Source: Mucilaginibacter_A sp050954285
GTDB taxonomy: Bacteria > Bacteroidota > Bacteroidia > Sphingobacteriales > Sphingobacteriaceae
Direction of reading: 5' to 3'
Assembly: GCA_050954285.1 (NCBI GenBank)
Contig: JBPBPL010000019.1
Location: 1 to 64,000, forward strand
DNA length: 64,000 nucleotides
Below, in pieces: positions 16,498 through 23,571 of this stretch. The translations under genes and the position numbers were made by a program. The notes beneath the pieces were generated by a model. The model had not been told where the DNA came from, did not search any database, and saw only the letters and a list, made by a program, of their open reading frames with translations. Numbering within the stretch: the stretch's first letter is position 1; each line of letters opens with the position of its first letter.

Positions 16498-16509
16498 TAA
16501 AAGAAGCAT
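16498..16509 (+). repeat. Dispersed 12-mer after DUF4251 gene
   Basis: Exact TAAAAGAAGCAT starting five bases after the stop, with CACTAAAA flank. Confidence 0.85.
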
Positions 16510-16524
16510 CAGAAAAATCCGCAA

Positions 16525-16980
16525 TTAATTTTCAAACTGGATGGTGTAAGTTTTATCCGTACTGCTGTTGGGTTCTTTAATGCTCAAAGTTGAAATACCC
16601 AAATCTTTAATACGATACAGTTTGCCGTTTTTGCTGTTTCTAGATGAATAGCTTTGTAATTCTTTTTGTATGGTTTCTATCTGGGATAAATTGGTTGTAG
16701 TTAAAATTACCGTTGTTTTCCTGCCTTGTGTACCGATAAAAATATCATTGTAAAGTTCATCAGCAAAAAGTCCGAAAAAACGTATTTCTCCGTTACTTGA
16801 GCTCTGCAAATGATAATCTTTTTGCTGTAAAAATGTAGTAACAGCAGTTGAGTTACTTTGAATAAGAAACTGAAGATCCTGATAAATAAGCAATGGTTTT
16901 TGTGCCGCACAATACAGCACCGAAAACATCATAACACAACTTAATAAAGCTTTTTTTAGGTTGATAAAAGGCCAGTTCAT
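16525..16980 (-). CDS. Secreted protein of unknown function
   Basis: A 151-residue protein with signal peptide (KKALLSCVMMFSVLYCAAQ, cleavage near 26). The mature part alternates strands and helices; FFGLFADELYNDIFIG and KTTVILTTTNLSQIETIQKEL suggest a compact alpha/beta domain. I recognise no family. It converges with the DUF4251 gene. The codons after its start include a partial motif (TTGATAAAAG). Confidence 0.65.
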   Translation of the reverse strand: MNWPFINLKKALLSCVMMFSVLYCAAQKPLLIYQDLQFLIQSNSTAVTTFLQQKDYHLQSSSNGEIRFFGLFADELYNDIFIGTQGRKTTVILTTTNLSQIETIQKELQSYSSRNSKNGKLYRIKDLGISTLSIKEPNSSTDKTYTIQFEN

Positions 16981-17100
16981 CTTAGTAATTTTAATTAATC
17001 AACGTAAGTTCTCTTTAAAATTGTATTGTAAAAAAAACTATTTAACAGGAAGATACATAACTACTTAAGGAACTTATTATCACAGTAGTTCTGATAAATA

Positions 17101-17262
17101 TCAATACCGGTTGTTTAAAAGTGTTTTCTTTTTATTGTCAATAACTTTGCCGGTATCCTGTATTGCTTGTGTATGATTTGAGGATGGTGATTGCGGATGC
17201 CGTGAACACGAGATAACGCACATAGTAAAGATTATTACAAAAATGCACTTCATAAACCTCAT
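17101..17262 (-). CDS. Small lipoprotein, 53 residues
   Basis: An open frame from ATG (17260-17262) to TGA. It reads MRFMKCIFVIIFTMCVISCS, then a polar Ser/Gln/Lys-rich tail. VISC is a good lipobox, so Cys19 would be acylated and the mature peptide would be about 35 residues. It begins 17 bases after the stop of the next upstream small gene on the same strand, suggesting an operon. Family unknown. Confidence 0.6.
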   Translation of the reverse strand: MRFMKCIFVIIFTMCVISCSRHPQSPSSNHTQAIQDTGKVIDNKKKTLLNNRY

Positions 17263-17278
17263 GATTTAGTTATCAAAG

Positions 17279-17485
17279 CTAATCTATCTGCATGGATTTA
17301 TTTGCACTGTTTTGCGAAATCAAATGATTAAAAATCATGTTGAGCGCATTTAAATCTTCTTCAATATCAATTTCCAACGAGATAATATCGTGATCATCGG
17401 CTGATTTCTGTTTCAAATCTGATAACAATAGTTTCTTTTTTTTAAGCTCGGATTTTAGATTACAGTAGATCTTATAATTTTCCAT
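17279..17485 (-). CDS. Small coiled-coil protein
   Basis: A 68-residue soluble protein, highly charged and helical: KIYCNLKSELKKKKLLLSDL, then SLEIDIEEDLNALNMIFNHL. Probably one or two helices forming a coiled coil. No family recognised. It is likely co-transcribed with the small lipoprotein downstream. Confidence 0.5.
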   Translation of the reverse strand: MENYKIYCNLKSELKKKKLLLSDLKQKSADDHDIISLEIDIEEDLNALNMIFNHLISQNSANKSMQID

Positions 17486-17550
17486 ATAAATAAATTACGG
17501 ACAAATGAGAATTGCAGATTTAGTTATTACGTATGTGAAGGGGTAAATGA

Positions 17551-17913
17551 TTGGAATGCGACCAAATAAGTTTGATTATTTACAACACTATTGAAATTGT
17601 AAAAACTACTACTAAAAATTGTTTAATGAGTGAAGTTTTTTTGAAAATTGATGCTGACAAACTTACGTTGGCCAATTTAAAAGATAACCAGATGCCAATG
17701 CCTGTACTTAATCAAAATGAGATAACAGGTATAATTTTTTATACAGAAAACGAATATTGTGATTATTTAAAAGAGATAGAAAAAGCAAGTACAAAATATT
17801 TGTCGGAATACTGGCTATCTAAAACTCCACAATTGATCGAGAAAAACCGGTACATTATTAAGGTTTTAACAATTTTGCAGGATGCACGGGCAAAAAAATA
17901 TATCTCTATCTAA
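17551..17913 (+). CDS. Protein of unknown function
   Basis: An open frame of up to 120 residues with TTG as the furthest start; the first ATG is at 17626, giving 95 residues from MSEVFLKIDADKL. Composition is plausible for a soluble alpha/beta protein (ITGIIFYTENEYCDYLKEIE, KNRYIIKVLTILQDARAKK). No family recognised. It is divergent from the small coiled-coil gene. Confidence 0.5.
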   Translation: MECDQISLIIYNTIEIVKTTTKNCLMSEVFLKIDADKLTLANLKDNQMPMPVLNQNEITGIIFYTENEYCDYLKEIEKASTKYLSEYWLSKTPQLIEKNRYIIKVLTILQDARAKKYISI

Positions 17914-17937
17914 ACACATTATTAGTTTTTTAAGTGA

Positions 17938-17949
17938 TAAAAACAGTAT
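17938..17949 (+). repeat. Dispersed 12-mer, AC/T form
   Basis: Exact TAAAAACAGTAT with flank TTTTTTAAGTGA, between two convergent genes. Confidence 0.85.
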
Positions 17950-17952
17950 CAG

Positions 17953-18543
17953 TTATAAAATGGTTTTTAAAATCGGCCATAAGTTTCCTGCAATAATCTC
18001 GTAGCCTTTTGCATTTGGATGTACGCCATCTGCCAGGTTCAATAAGCTGTTTCCAGCTACACCATGCAATAAAAAGGGCATAAAAAGCATGTTGTTTTTA
18101 TCAGCTAGCTGCCGGAAAATCATTCTGAATTCTTTCAAAATATGGCCTGTGAAAAAAGATGGCAGCTCCATGCCCAGCAAAAGTAACTTTGCTGATGGCT
18201 GTTTGATTTTTACAAATTCAATAATAAATTGCAGATTGCTAACGGTGTCTACAGCCGTAATACCACGCAAAATATCATTAATGCCTAATTCTAATACAAA
18301 AATATCAATCGGCTGATCTAATAGATTCACGATTCGTGTTTTACCTCCTGAGGAAGTTTCTCCGCTTAAACCCGCGTTAATTACCTGGTAGGGTAATTTT
18401 TGCGCATCAATTTTTTGCTGAATCAAAGCCGGAAAAGCCTGCTGTTGCGTTAAACCATAACCTGCTGTTAAACTATCGCCAAAAAATAAGATTCGTTTTA
18501 ATGTTTGAGTACTTTGCTGATCTGTAGCATTGATTTCTGACAT
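17953..18543 (-). CDS. GDSL/SGNH esterase (TesA-like), apparently cytoplasmic
   Basis: A 196-residue SGNH hydrolase. Block I ILFFGDSLTAGYGL carries the nucleophile Ser (about 24), INAGLSGETSSGG gives the Gly, VLELGINDILRG the Asn, and LADGVHPNAKGYE the Asp and His. Relatives (TesA) hydrolyse acyl thioesters and short esters. Unlike TesA it has no signal peptide: the N-terminus is polar (MSEINATDQQSTQ). Substrate unknown. Confidence 0.87.
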   Translation of the reverse strand: MSEINATDQQSTQTLKRILFFGDSLTAGYGLTQQQAFPALIQQKIDAQKLPYQVINAGLSGETSSGGKTRIVNLLDQPIDIFVLELGINDILRGITAVDTVSNLQFIIEFVKIKQPSAKLLLLGMELPSFFTGHILKEFRMIFRQLADKNNMLFMPFLLHGVAGNSLLNLADGVHPNAKGYEIIAGNLWPILKTIL

Positions 18544-18579
18544 AAATTTAACAATTATAGAATTATTTAAACAAAAAAA

Positions 18580-18598
18580 GTGCTTCTAAAAGAAGCAC
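18580..18598. terminator. Short hairpin with motif-like arms
   Basis: GTGCTTCT (18580-18587), AAA, AGAAGCAC (18591-18598), preceded by A7. On the minus strand it reads as a hairpin followed by TTTTTTT, a terminator for the DUF3072 gene. The right half is a near copy of the dispersed motif. Confidence 0.7.
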
Positions 18599-18625
18599 TC
18601 GATATTAAATAATAGTATTTTATAT

Positions 18626-18883
18626 TTAATGCTCTAAACCACGGCCAGTTTTATGTTGTAATTCATCAATTTTTTTTGATGCTTCTGCCTTGTTCAACGT
18701 TTCATCTACTTCAACACCTGCCTGATCTGACAGTGTTTTTAGATAAGAGTGCTGTGCACCTGTCATCGGCTCATCACCGGTAGTCCAGGTATCCGGGTCT
18801 TTTACAGTATTGGTATTGTCTGTTTGTTGATTGGTGTTTTCATTTTTATCGTGATCAAAAAGATCTTGTTCTGACGTACTCAT
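18626..18883 (-). CDS. DUF3072 domain protein
   Basis: An 85-residue soluble protein. An acidic, low-complexity first third (SEQDLFDHDKNENTNQQTDN) is followed by the DUF3072 core: TWTTGDEPMTGAQHSYLKTL, SDQAGVEVDETLNKAEASKK and IDELQHKTGRG. Function unknown; members are small helical proteins. It has its own terminator-like hairpin downstream. Confidence 0.85.
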   Translation of the reverse strand: MSTSEQDLFDHDKNENTNQQTDNTNTVKDPDTWTTGDEPMTGAQHSYLKTLSDQAGVEVDETLNKAEASKKIDELQHKTGRGLEH

Positions 18884-18960
18884 AATTAAAGTTTTGATTA
18901 ATAATTATTCAACTCAAAATTAAAAATAATGTTTTAATCGAACACATAAAACTAAAAAAG

Positions 18961-19806
18961 TTAGTTATTCAACATTTTTATAAAGCTTCCTAACTGTTCT
19001 TTCATTTTTCGGCGATCTACAATAAAATCTAGAAAACCATGTTCCAATACGAATTCTGCTGTTTGAAATCCTTTTGGCAGATCTTTTTTTATAGTTTCCT
19101 TGATTACTCTCGGCCCGGCAAAACCAATTAGGGCACCAGGTTCTGATATGTTAATATCGCCCAGCATAGCATAAGAAGCGGTAACGCCACCAGTTGTTGG
19201 ATCGGTTAACAGAGAAATGTAAGGTAATTTTGCCTGAGCCAGCAATGCCAGTTTTGCGGAGGTTTTCGCCATTTGCATTAGTGAGAATGCAGCTTCCATC
19301 ATTCGCGCACCGCCAGATTTTGAAATCATTAAAAACGGTACTCGATGTTCTAAGCAATAGTTAATACTTCGTGCTATTTTCTCGCCCACAACAGAACCCA
19401 TAGAGCCACCAATAAAGGTGAAATCCATACAGGCAATCACAATATCCTGCTCATTTATCTTTCCGTAGCCGGCACGAATAGCATCTTTTAATCCGGTTTT
19501 TGCTTTGCTTTCTGCCAGTCGGTCAACGTATTTTTTTGTATCGGTGAAATTAAGCGGATCAGCAGAAACTAAATCTGGAAAAAGTTCGACAAACTCATTG
19601 TTATCAAACAGAATACTAAAATATTCTTTCGATCCAATTCGCAAATGGAAATTGCAGTAATGGCAAACGTATTGATTTTCAACTTGTTCTTTATAATGAA
19701 GCGGCTTTTTGCAATTCGGACATTTTAGCCAAATGCCATCTGGAGCCTCTTTTTTTTCTTCTGTAGTGGTGATTATCCCTTTTTCTTCCCTTTTGAACCA
19801 GGCCAT
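18961..19806 (-). CDS. accD: Acetyl-CoA carboxylase carboxyltransferase subunit beta
   Basis: A 281-residue AccD, which with AccA moves the carboxyl group from biotin to acetyl-CoA to make malonyl-CoA for fatty acid synthesis. A four-Cys zinc ribbon is at the N-terminus (C29, C32, C48, C51). The crotonase-like carboxyltransferase core includes FIGGSMGSVVGEKIAR, LMISKSGGARMMEAAFSLMQ, LTDPTTGGVTASYAMLGD and IGFAGPRVIKETI. Length is normal. Cytoplasmic. No accA partner is in the window. Confidence 0.96.
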   Translation of the reverse strand: MAWFKREEKGIITTTEEKKEAPDGIWLKCPNCKKPLHYKEQVENQYVCHYCNFHLRIGSKEYFSILFDNNEFVELFPDLVSADPLNFTDTKKYVDRLAESKAKTGLKDAIRAGYGKINEQDIVIACMDFTFIGGSMGSVVGEKIARSINYCLEHRVPFLMISKSGGARMMEAAFSLMQMAKTSAKLALLAQAKLPYISLLTDPTTGGVTASYAMLGDINISEPGALIGFAGPRVIKETIKKDLPKGFQTAEFVLEHGFLDFIVDRRKMKEQLGSFIKMLNN

Positions 19807-19939
19807 CTATGCTGTTTTTATCGCACAAATAAACGAAAAAAATAGCCATCGTAGTTTGAATCAAGTAAAAACATCGCTTGTTATAATCATTTTTTAACCT
19901 GGATATCAGTTAACCTTCAGCTTAAAATTTTACAATACA

Positions 19940-19969
19940 TTGCTGTAATATCAATTTTCCTTAACTTCG
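19940..19969 (+). promoter_or_regulatory. Promoter of the aldolase gene
   Basis: TTG (19940-19942), 19 bases, then TAACTTCG (19962-19969), one base from TAnnTTTG. The box ends 26 bases before the fbaA ATG. Confidence 0.65.
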
Positions 19970-19995
19970 GTATTTTAAATAGAACAATCTTAATT

Positions 19996-21075
19996 ATGGA
20001 CCTTAAAAATTATAAAGGTGTACTGCATGGCGATCAGGTACAGCAATTGTTTGAATTGGCTAAACAGCATCAGTTTGCTTTGCCAGCTGTAAACGTTATC
20101 AATACCAACACCATCAATGCCGTAATGGAAACTGCAAAAGCGGTTAATTCGCCGGTTATCATTCAGCTTTCTAATGGTGGCGCACAATTTTATGCTGGCA
20201 AATCTTTAAATAACGATCAGTTGCAGGCATGTATTTTGGGTGCAGTTTCTGCTGCAAAACATGTGCATTTGCTGGCCGAGCATTATGGTGTTGCCGTGAT
20301 TTTACACACCGATCATGCAGCCAAAAAGTTATTGCCCTGGATTGATGGTTTATTAACCCATGGCGAACAGTTTTTTACAGAACATAACAAGCCTTTGTTT
20401 TCTTCGCACATGCTGGATTTATCCGAAGAGCCGATTGAAGAAAATATTGAGATCTCAGCCAAATATCTGGAGCGGATGGCCAAAATGGGTATGACCATTG
20501 AAATTGAACTGGGTGTAACCGGCGGCGAAGAAGATGGTGTGGATAACTCTGATGTAGATAGTTCCCGTTTATACACGCAGCCGGAAGATGTGGCTTACTC
20601 GTATAAGCATTTAAGTAAAGTGAGCCCTCGTTTTACTGTTGCTGCTGCTTTTGGTAATGTGCATGGCGTTTACAAACCTGGCAATGTAAAACTACAACCG
20701 ATTATTTTACACAACTCTCAGGAGTATGTTAAGCAGCATTTTAATCTTTCTGCGGATAAACCGGTAAATTTTGTTTTTCACGGCGGATCAGGATCAACCC
20801 AAGCAGAAATCCGGGAAGCGATTTCTTACGGAGCCATCAAAATGAATATTGATACCGATATGCAATGGGCTTTCTGGGAAGGTGTGCTGGATTACTACCA
20901 CGCTAATGAAGGCTTTTTGCAAACACAAATCGGAAGTCCGGGTAAAGAGGATGCGCCTAATAAAAAATATTATGACCCGCGAGTATGGTTGCGCAAAGGA
21001 GAGGAAAACTTTGTAAAACGTTTAACTACTGCTTTTGATGACCTAAATTGTATCAACGTAAACGAAAAGTTATAA
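19996..21075 (+). CDS. fbaA: Class II fructose-bisphosphate aldolase
   Basis: A 359-residue zinc-dependent aldolase that splits fructose 1,6-bisphosphate into dihydroxyacetone phosphate and glyceraldehyde 3-phosphate. Motifs: FALPAVNVINTNTINAVME, the metal ligand region VILHTDHAAKK (about 105-115), GMTIEIELGVTGGEEDGVDN, AAFGNVHGVYKPGN, FHGGSGSTQAEIREAISYG and MNIDTDMQWAFW. Length and insertions match the FbaA subtype. Own promoter and terminator, so probably monocistronic. Confidence 0.96.
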   Translation: MDLKNYKGVLHGDQVQQLFELAKQHQFALPAVNVINTNTINAVMETAKAVNSPVIIQLSNGGAQFYAGKSLNNDQLQACILGAVSAAKHVHLLAEHYGVAVILHTDHAAKKLLPWIDGLLTHGEQFFTEHNKPLFSSHMLDLSEEPIEENIEISAKYLERMAKMGMTIEIELGVTGGEEDGVDNSDVDSSRLYTQPEDVAYSYKHLSKVSPRFTVAAAFGNVHGVYKPGNVKLQPIILHNSQEYVKQHFNLSADKPVNFVFHGGSGSTQAEIREAISYGAIKMNIDTDMQWAFWEGVLDYYHANEGFLQTQIGSPGKEDAPNKKYYDPRVWLRKGEENFVKRLTTAFDDLNCINVNEKL

Positions 21076-21093
21076 TCATCACAAAATAATTTG

Positions 21094-21127
21094 AAAACGC
21101 CATTGTTATAGTACAATGGCGTTTTTT
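21094..21127 (+). terminator. Intrinsic terminator after fbaA
   Basis: Thirteen-base perfect arms AAAACGCCATTGT (21094-21106) and ACAATGGCGTTTT (21113-21125), six-base loop, T-run. Confidence 0.92.
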
Positions 21128-21154
21128 GTTAAACAAAATTAAATTTTTAAATTA

Positions 21155-21625
21155 ATGTCTGATAAACCTAATTTGTTTGAACGTTTTGCCAACTGGGCTA
21201 CCAAAGCGACCGGAAGCGCAACGGCATTTATTCTGGCGGTAGTTATAATTTTAGTTTGGGGATTAACCGGCCCTATTTTTAAATATTCTGATGTATGGCA
21301 GCTCATAATAAATACCAGCACTACCATCATTACTTTTTTGATGGTTTTTTTGATTCAGAAATCACAGAATAAAGATTCTAAGGCAGTTCATTTAAAGCTG
21401 AATGAATTAATTGCTGCTAACAAATTCGCCAGTAACAGAATGGTTAGTATTGAAGATTTATCTGAAAAAGAATTGGATAAATTACACGAATTTTATTGTA
21501 CTTTAACTAATTTGGCCGAAAAAGATGCAGATATTCATCGATCTCATTCTATTGATGCCGCCAAGATAAACCATCAGCGTAAAACCAAAAGTTTGAATGA
21601 AGATCTTTTGAAGAATGTAGAATGA
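21155..21625 (+). CDS. Low-affinity iron permease-family membrane protein
   Basis: A 156-residue protein with two membrane segments (about 20-40 TGSATAFILAVVIILVWGLT and 48-68 LIINTSTTIITFLMVFLIQK) followed by the conserved QNKDSKAVHLKLNELI and an acidic/basic helical tail. This matches the small bacterial family named after a yeast low-affinity iron permease; iron transport by bacterial members is not proven to my knowledge. It overlaps the GNAT gene by four bases (ATGA), so the two are coupled. Confidence 0.85.
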   Translation: MSDKPNLFERFANWATKATGSATAFILAVVIILVWGLTGPIFKYSDVWQLIINTSTTIITFLMVFLIQKSQNKDSKAVHLKLNELIAANKFASNRMVSIEDLSEKELDKLHEFYCTLTNLAEKDADIHRSHSIDAAKINHQRKTKSLNEDLLKNVE

Positions 21626-22059
21626 CAAAAATTGAAGTAAATAAAACTGCTAATCAAGTAGAATTAGACCTGGTTTTTGCCATCCGAAGAGAAGTATTTG
21701 TGAATGAGCAAAACTGCCCGCCAGAACTGGAATGGGAGTATGAAGATGAATCTACCCATTTTTTGGCAAAAGTAAATGATGAACCAGCTGGGGCCGCCCG
21801 TTGGCGGAAAACAGCTAACGGCTATAAATTAGAGCGTTTTGCCGTTTTAAAAAAGTTCAGAGGTTTTGGTGTGGGGCAAAAACTGGTAAAAACTGTTTTG
21901 GCAGATTTACCAAAAGGAGCAGATTATATTTACTTACACGCCCAGATTCAGGCAGTTACTTTATACCAAAAGTTTTTGTTTAAAAAAATGGGTGAAGAAT
22001 TTGAAGAAGCTGGTATCAGGCATTATAAAATGGTGCTGAATGCTTCCTCAGATTTCTAA
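21622..22059 (+). CDS. GNAT family N-acetyltransferase (ElaA-like)
   Basis: A 145-residue acetyl-CoA-dependent acyltransferase. IRREVFVNEQNCPPELEWE opens the domain as in ElaA-type GNATs, with AGAARWRK on strand 4 and the acetyl-CoA loop in RFAVLKKFRGFGVGQKLVK (R/Q-x-x-G-x-G/A pattern). The C-terminal IYLHAQIQAVTLYQKFLFKKMG is the usual last helix. Substrate unknown. Translationally coupled to the membrane protein upstream; two hairpins follow. Confidence 0.87.
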   Translation: MTKIEVNKTANQVELDLVFAIRREVFVNEQNCPPELEWEYEDESTHFLAKVNDEPAGAARWRKTANGYKLERFAVLKKFRGFGVGQKLVKTVLADLPKGADYIYLHAQIQAVTLYQKFLFKKMGEEFEEAGIRHYKMVLNASSDF

Positions 22060-22064
22060 GGAAT

Positions 22065-22090
22065 GATAAAAACAGCATGCTGTTTTTATC
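22065..22090. repeat. Perfect palindrome of two AC/C motif copies
   Basis: GATAAAAACAGCA and its exact mirror (22065-22077, 22078-22090), with the cores 22067-22078 and 22077-22088 sharing two bases. It lies six bases after the GNAT stop; the right half keeps the TTTAGGTT flank. Confidence 0.9.
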
Positions 22091-22106
22091 AACCTAAATT
22101 AATGCT

Positions 22107-22153
22107 AAAACAGAATAAGCCAATTCAGTTTTTGAATTGGCTTATTCTGTTTT
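22107..22153. terminator. Bidirectional terminator between GNAT and NDH-2 genes
   Basis: Perfect 21-base arms (22107-22127 and 22133-22153; AAAACAGAATAAGCC... and mirror), GTTTT loop, A-run and T-run at the ends. It serves two convergent genes. Confidence 0.93.
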
Positions 22154-22168
22154 ATAGATTTGGTCTGA

Positions 22169-23476
22169 TTAGCCTTCTGGAACCGGTTCTGCAACGGTAA
22201 TTGGTTTTTTATAAAAAGGCCGGATAATTAAACGGGTACCGCCATTATAACTAATGTAACTGCCTAACCAATTAATAAATACTACCACTTTATTACGAAA
22301 GCCCATCAACAGTACCAAGTGAATAAACATCCAAGTTAACCAGGCAAAAAATCCCTGGAATTTGATTTTTCCTAAATCTACTACCGCTTTGTTACGCCCG
22401 ATTGTAGCCATAGAACCTTGATCATTATATTTAAAATTAACGGTTGATTCGTTTTTAATCAAGTGTAAAATATTGCCGGCCAAATGTTTCCCCTGCTGAA
22501 TGGCAACCGGTGCAACACCTGGCAAACCTTTCGGCATGGCTTCAGAGACGGACGAAGATACATCGCCGATGGCAAACACATTGTTCAATCCAATTACACG
22601 ATTAATTTCATCTGTAGATATCCGGTTTCCTTTTGCAACCTGTTCTTTCGAAAACCCTTCTGGTACAACGCCCATTACGCCTGCAGACCAGATTACATTT
22701 TTTGTATTGATTTTTTTGCCGCCTTCAAAAGAAATTACATCGCCATCGTAGCTTTCTACTTTTACACCGGTGAGCACTTCCACATTCATATTTTCCAAAA
22801 ACTGCTGAGCTTTTTTAGAAGCCTGCTCGGACATGTTTGCCAGAACTTTCGGCAAGAAATCTACCAGATAAACCTTCATCTCTTCCTTATTAAGCTCTGG
22901 ATAATCTTTGCTTAAAACATAATTGCGGATTTCTGCAATCGAGCCGGAAAGTTCTGCACCAGTAGGGCCAGCACCCACTAAAACAAAAGTTAGGTAAGGT
23001 TCGCGTTCCTCTTTAGTTGTTTTAAGTAAAGCAGTTTCCAGATTTTGCAGGATGGCACTACGTAGATTTAAAGCTTCCACAATGCTTTTCATCGGAAGTG
23101 CATGTTGTTCTATTTCTTTGTTTCCGAAGAAATTAGTAGTTGAGCCAGTGGCAATAATCAGGTAATCATAAGGAATATCACCAATACTCGTCTCGATGCT
23201 ACTTTTATCGGTGTTTATTTTTTTTACTTCTGCAATTCTAAAACGGAAGTTTTTTTGCCCTTCAAAAGTTTTTCGGATCGAAAAAGCAATTGAATCTGCT
23301 TCAAGGCTACCGGTAGCCACCTGATACATCAAAGGTTGAAACGTATGATAATTGTGTTTATCAACCAGTAAAACATCAACTTCTTTATTTTTTAATGTTT
23401 TAGCCAATTCTATTCCGCCAAAGCCAGCGCCAACGATCACGACTTTTGGAAAACCGGAGTTGTAATTTGATTCCAT
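22169..23476 (-). CDS. ndh: Type II NADH dehydrogenase (NDH-2)
   Basis: A 435-residue FAD enzyme that oxidises NADH and reduces quinone at the inner membrane without pumping protons. The FAD-binding Rossmann motif is VVIVGAGFGGIELAKTL (about 11-27); the NADH-binding one is VLVGAGPTGAELSGSI (about 165). VFAIGDVSS and APVAIQQGKHLAGNI are the usual C-terminal FAD contacts. A hydrophobic segment (FAWLTWMFIHLVLLMGFRNK) near 365-385 is the membrane anchor. Length is normal. Confidence 0.93.
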   Translation of the reverse strand: MESNYNSGFPKVVIVGAGFGGIELAKTLKNKEVDVLLVDKHNYHTFQPLMYQVATGSLEADSIAFSIRKTFEGQKNFRFRIAEVKKINTDKSSIETSIGDIPYDYLIIATGSTTNFFGNKEIEQHALPMKSIVEALNLRSAILQNLETALLKTTKEEREPYLTFVLVGAGPTGAELSGSIAEIRNYVLSKDYPELNKEEMKVYLVDFLPKVLANMSEQASKKAQQFLENMNVEVLTGVKVESYDGDVISFEGGKKINTKNVIWSAGVMGVVPEGFSKEQVAKGNRISTDEINRVIGLNNVFAIGDVSSSVSEAMPKGLPGVAPVAIQQGKHLAGNILHLIKNESTVNFKYNDQGSMATIGRNKAVVDLGKIKFQGFFAWLTWMFIHLVLLMGFRNKVVVFINWLGSYISYNGGTRLIIRPFYKKPITVAEPVPEG

Positions 23477-23522
23477 ATATTAATTACAGATTTATAAGAA
23501 TTCTGTTTTGGATTAAAAATAC

Positions 23523-23554
23523 AAAAGCCGTTCTGATGATTCAGAACGGCTTTT
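23523..23554. terminator. Intrinsic terminator between secDF and ndh
   Basis: Perfect 14-base arms AAAAGCCGTTCTGA and TCAGAACGGCTTTT with a TGAT loop. It ends transcription of secDF on the minus strand. Confidence 0.9.
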
Positions 23555-23571
23555 AAATTAAGGTATTGAGG

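Noticed and set aside
16961..16975. GGTTGATAAAAGGCC as a motif copy
   Set aside because: Only the flank and TAAAAG match; the AGCAT half is missing.
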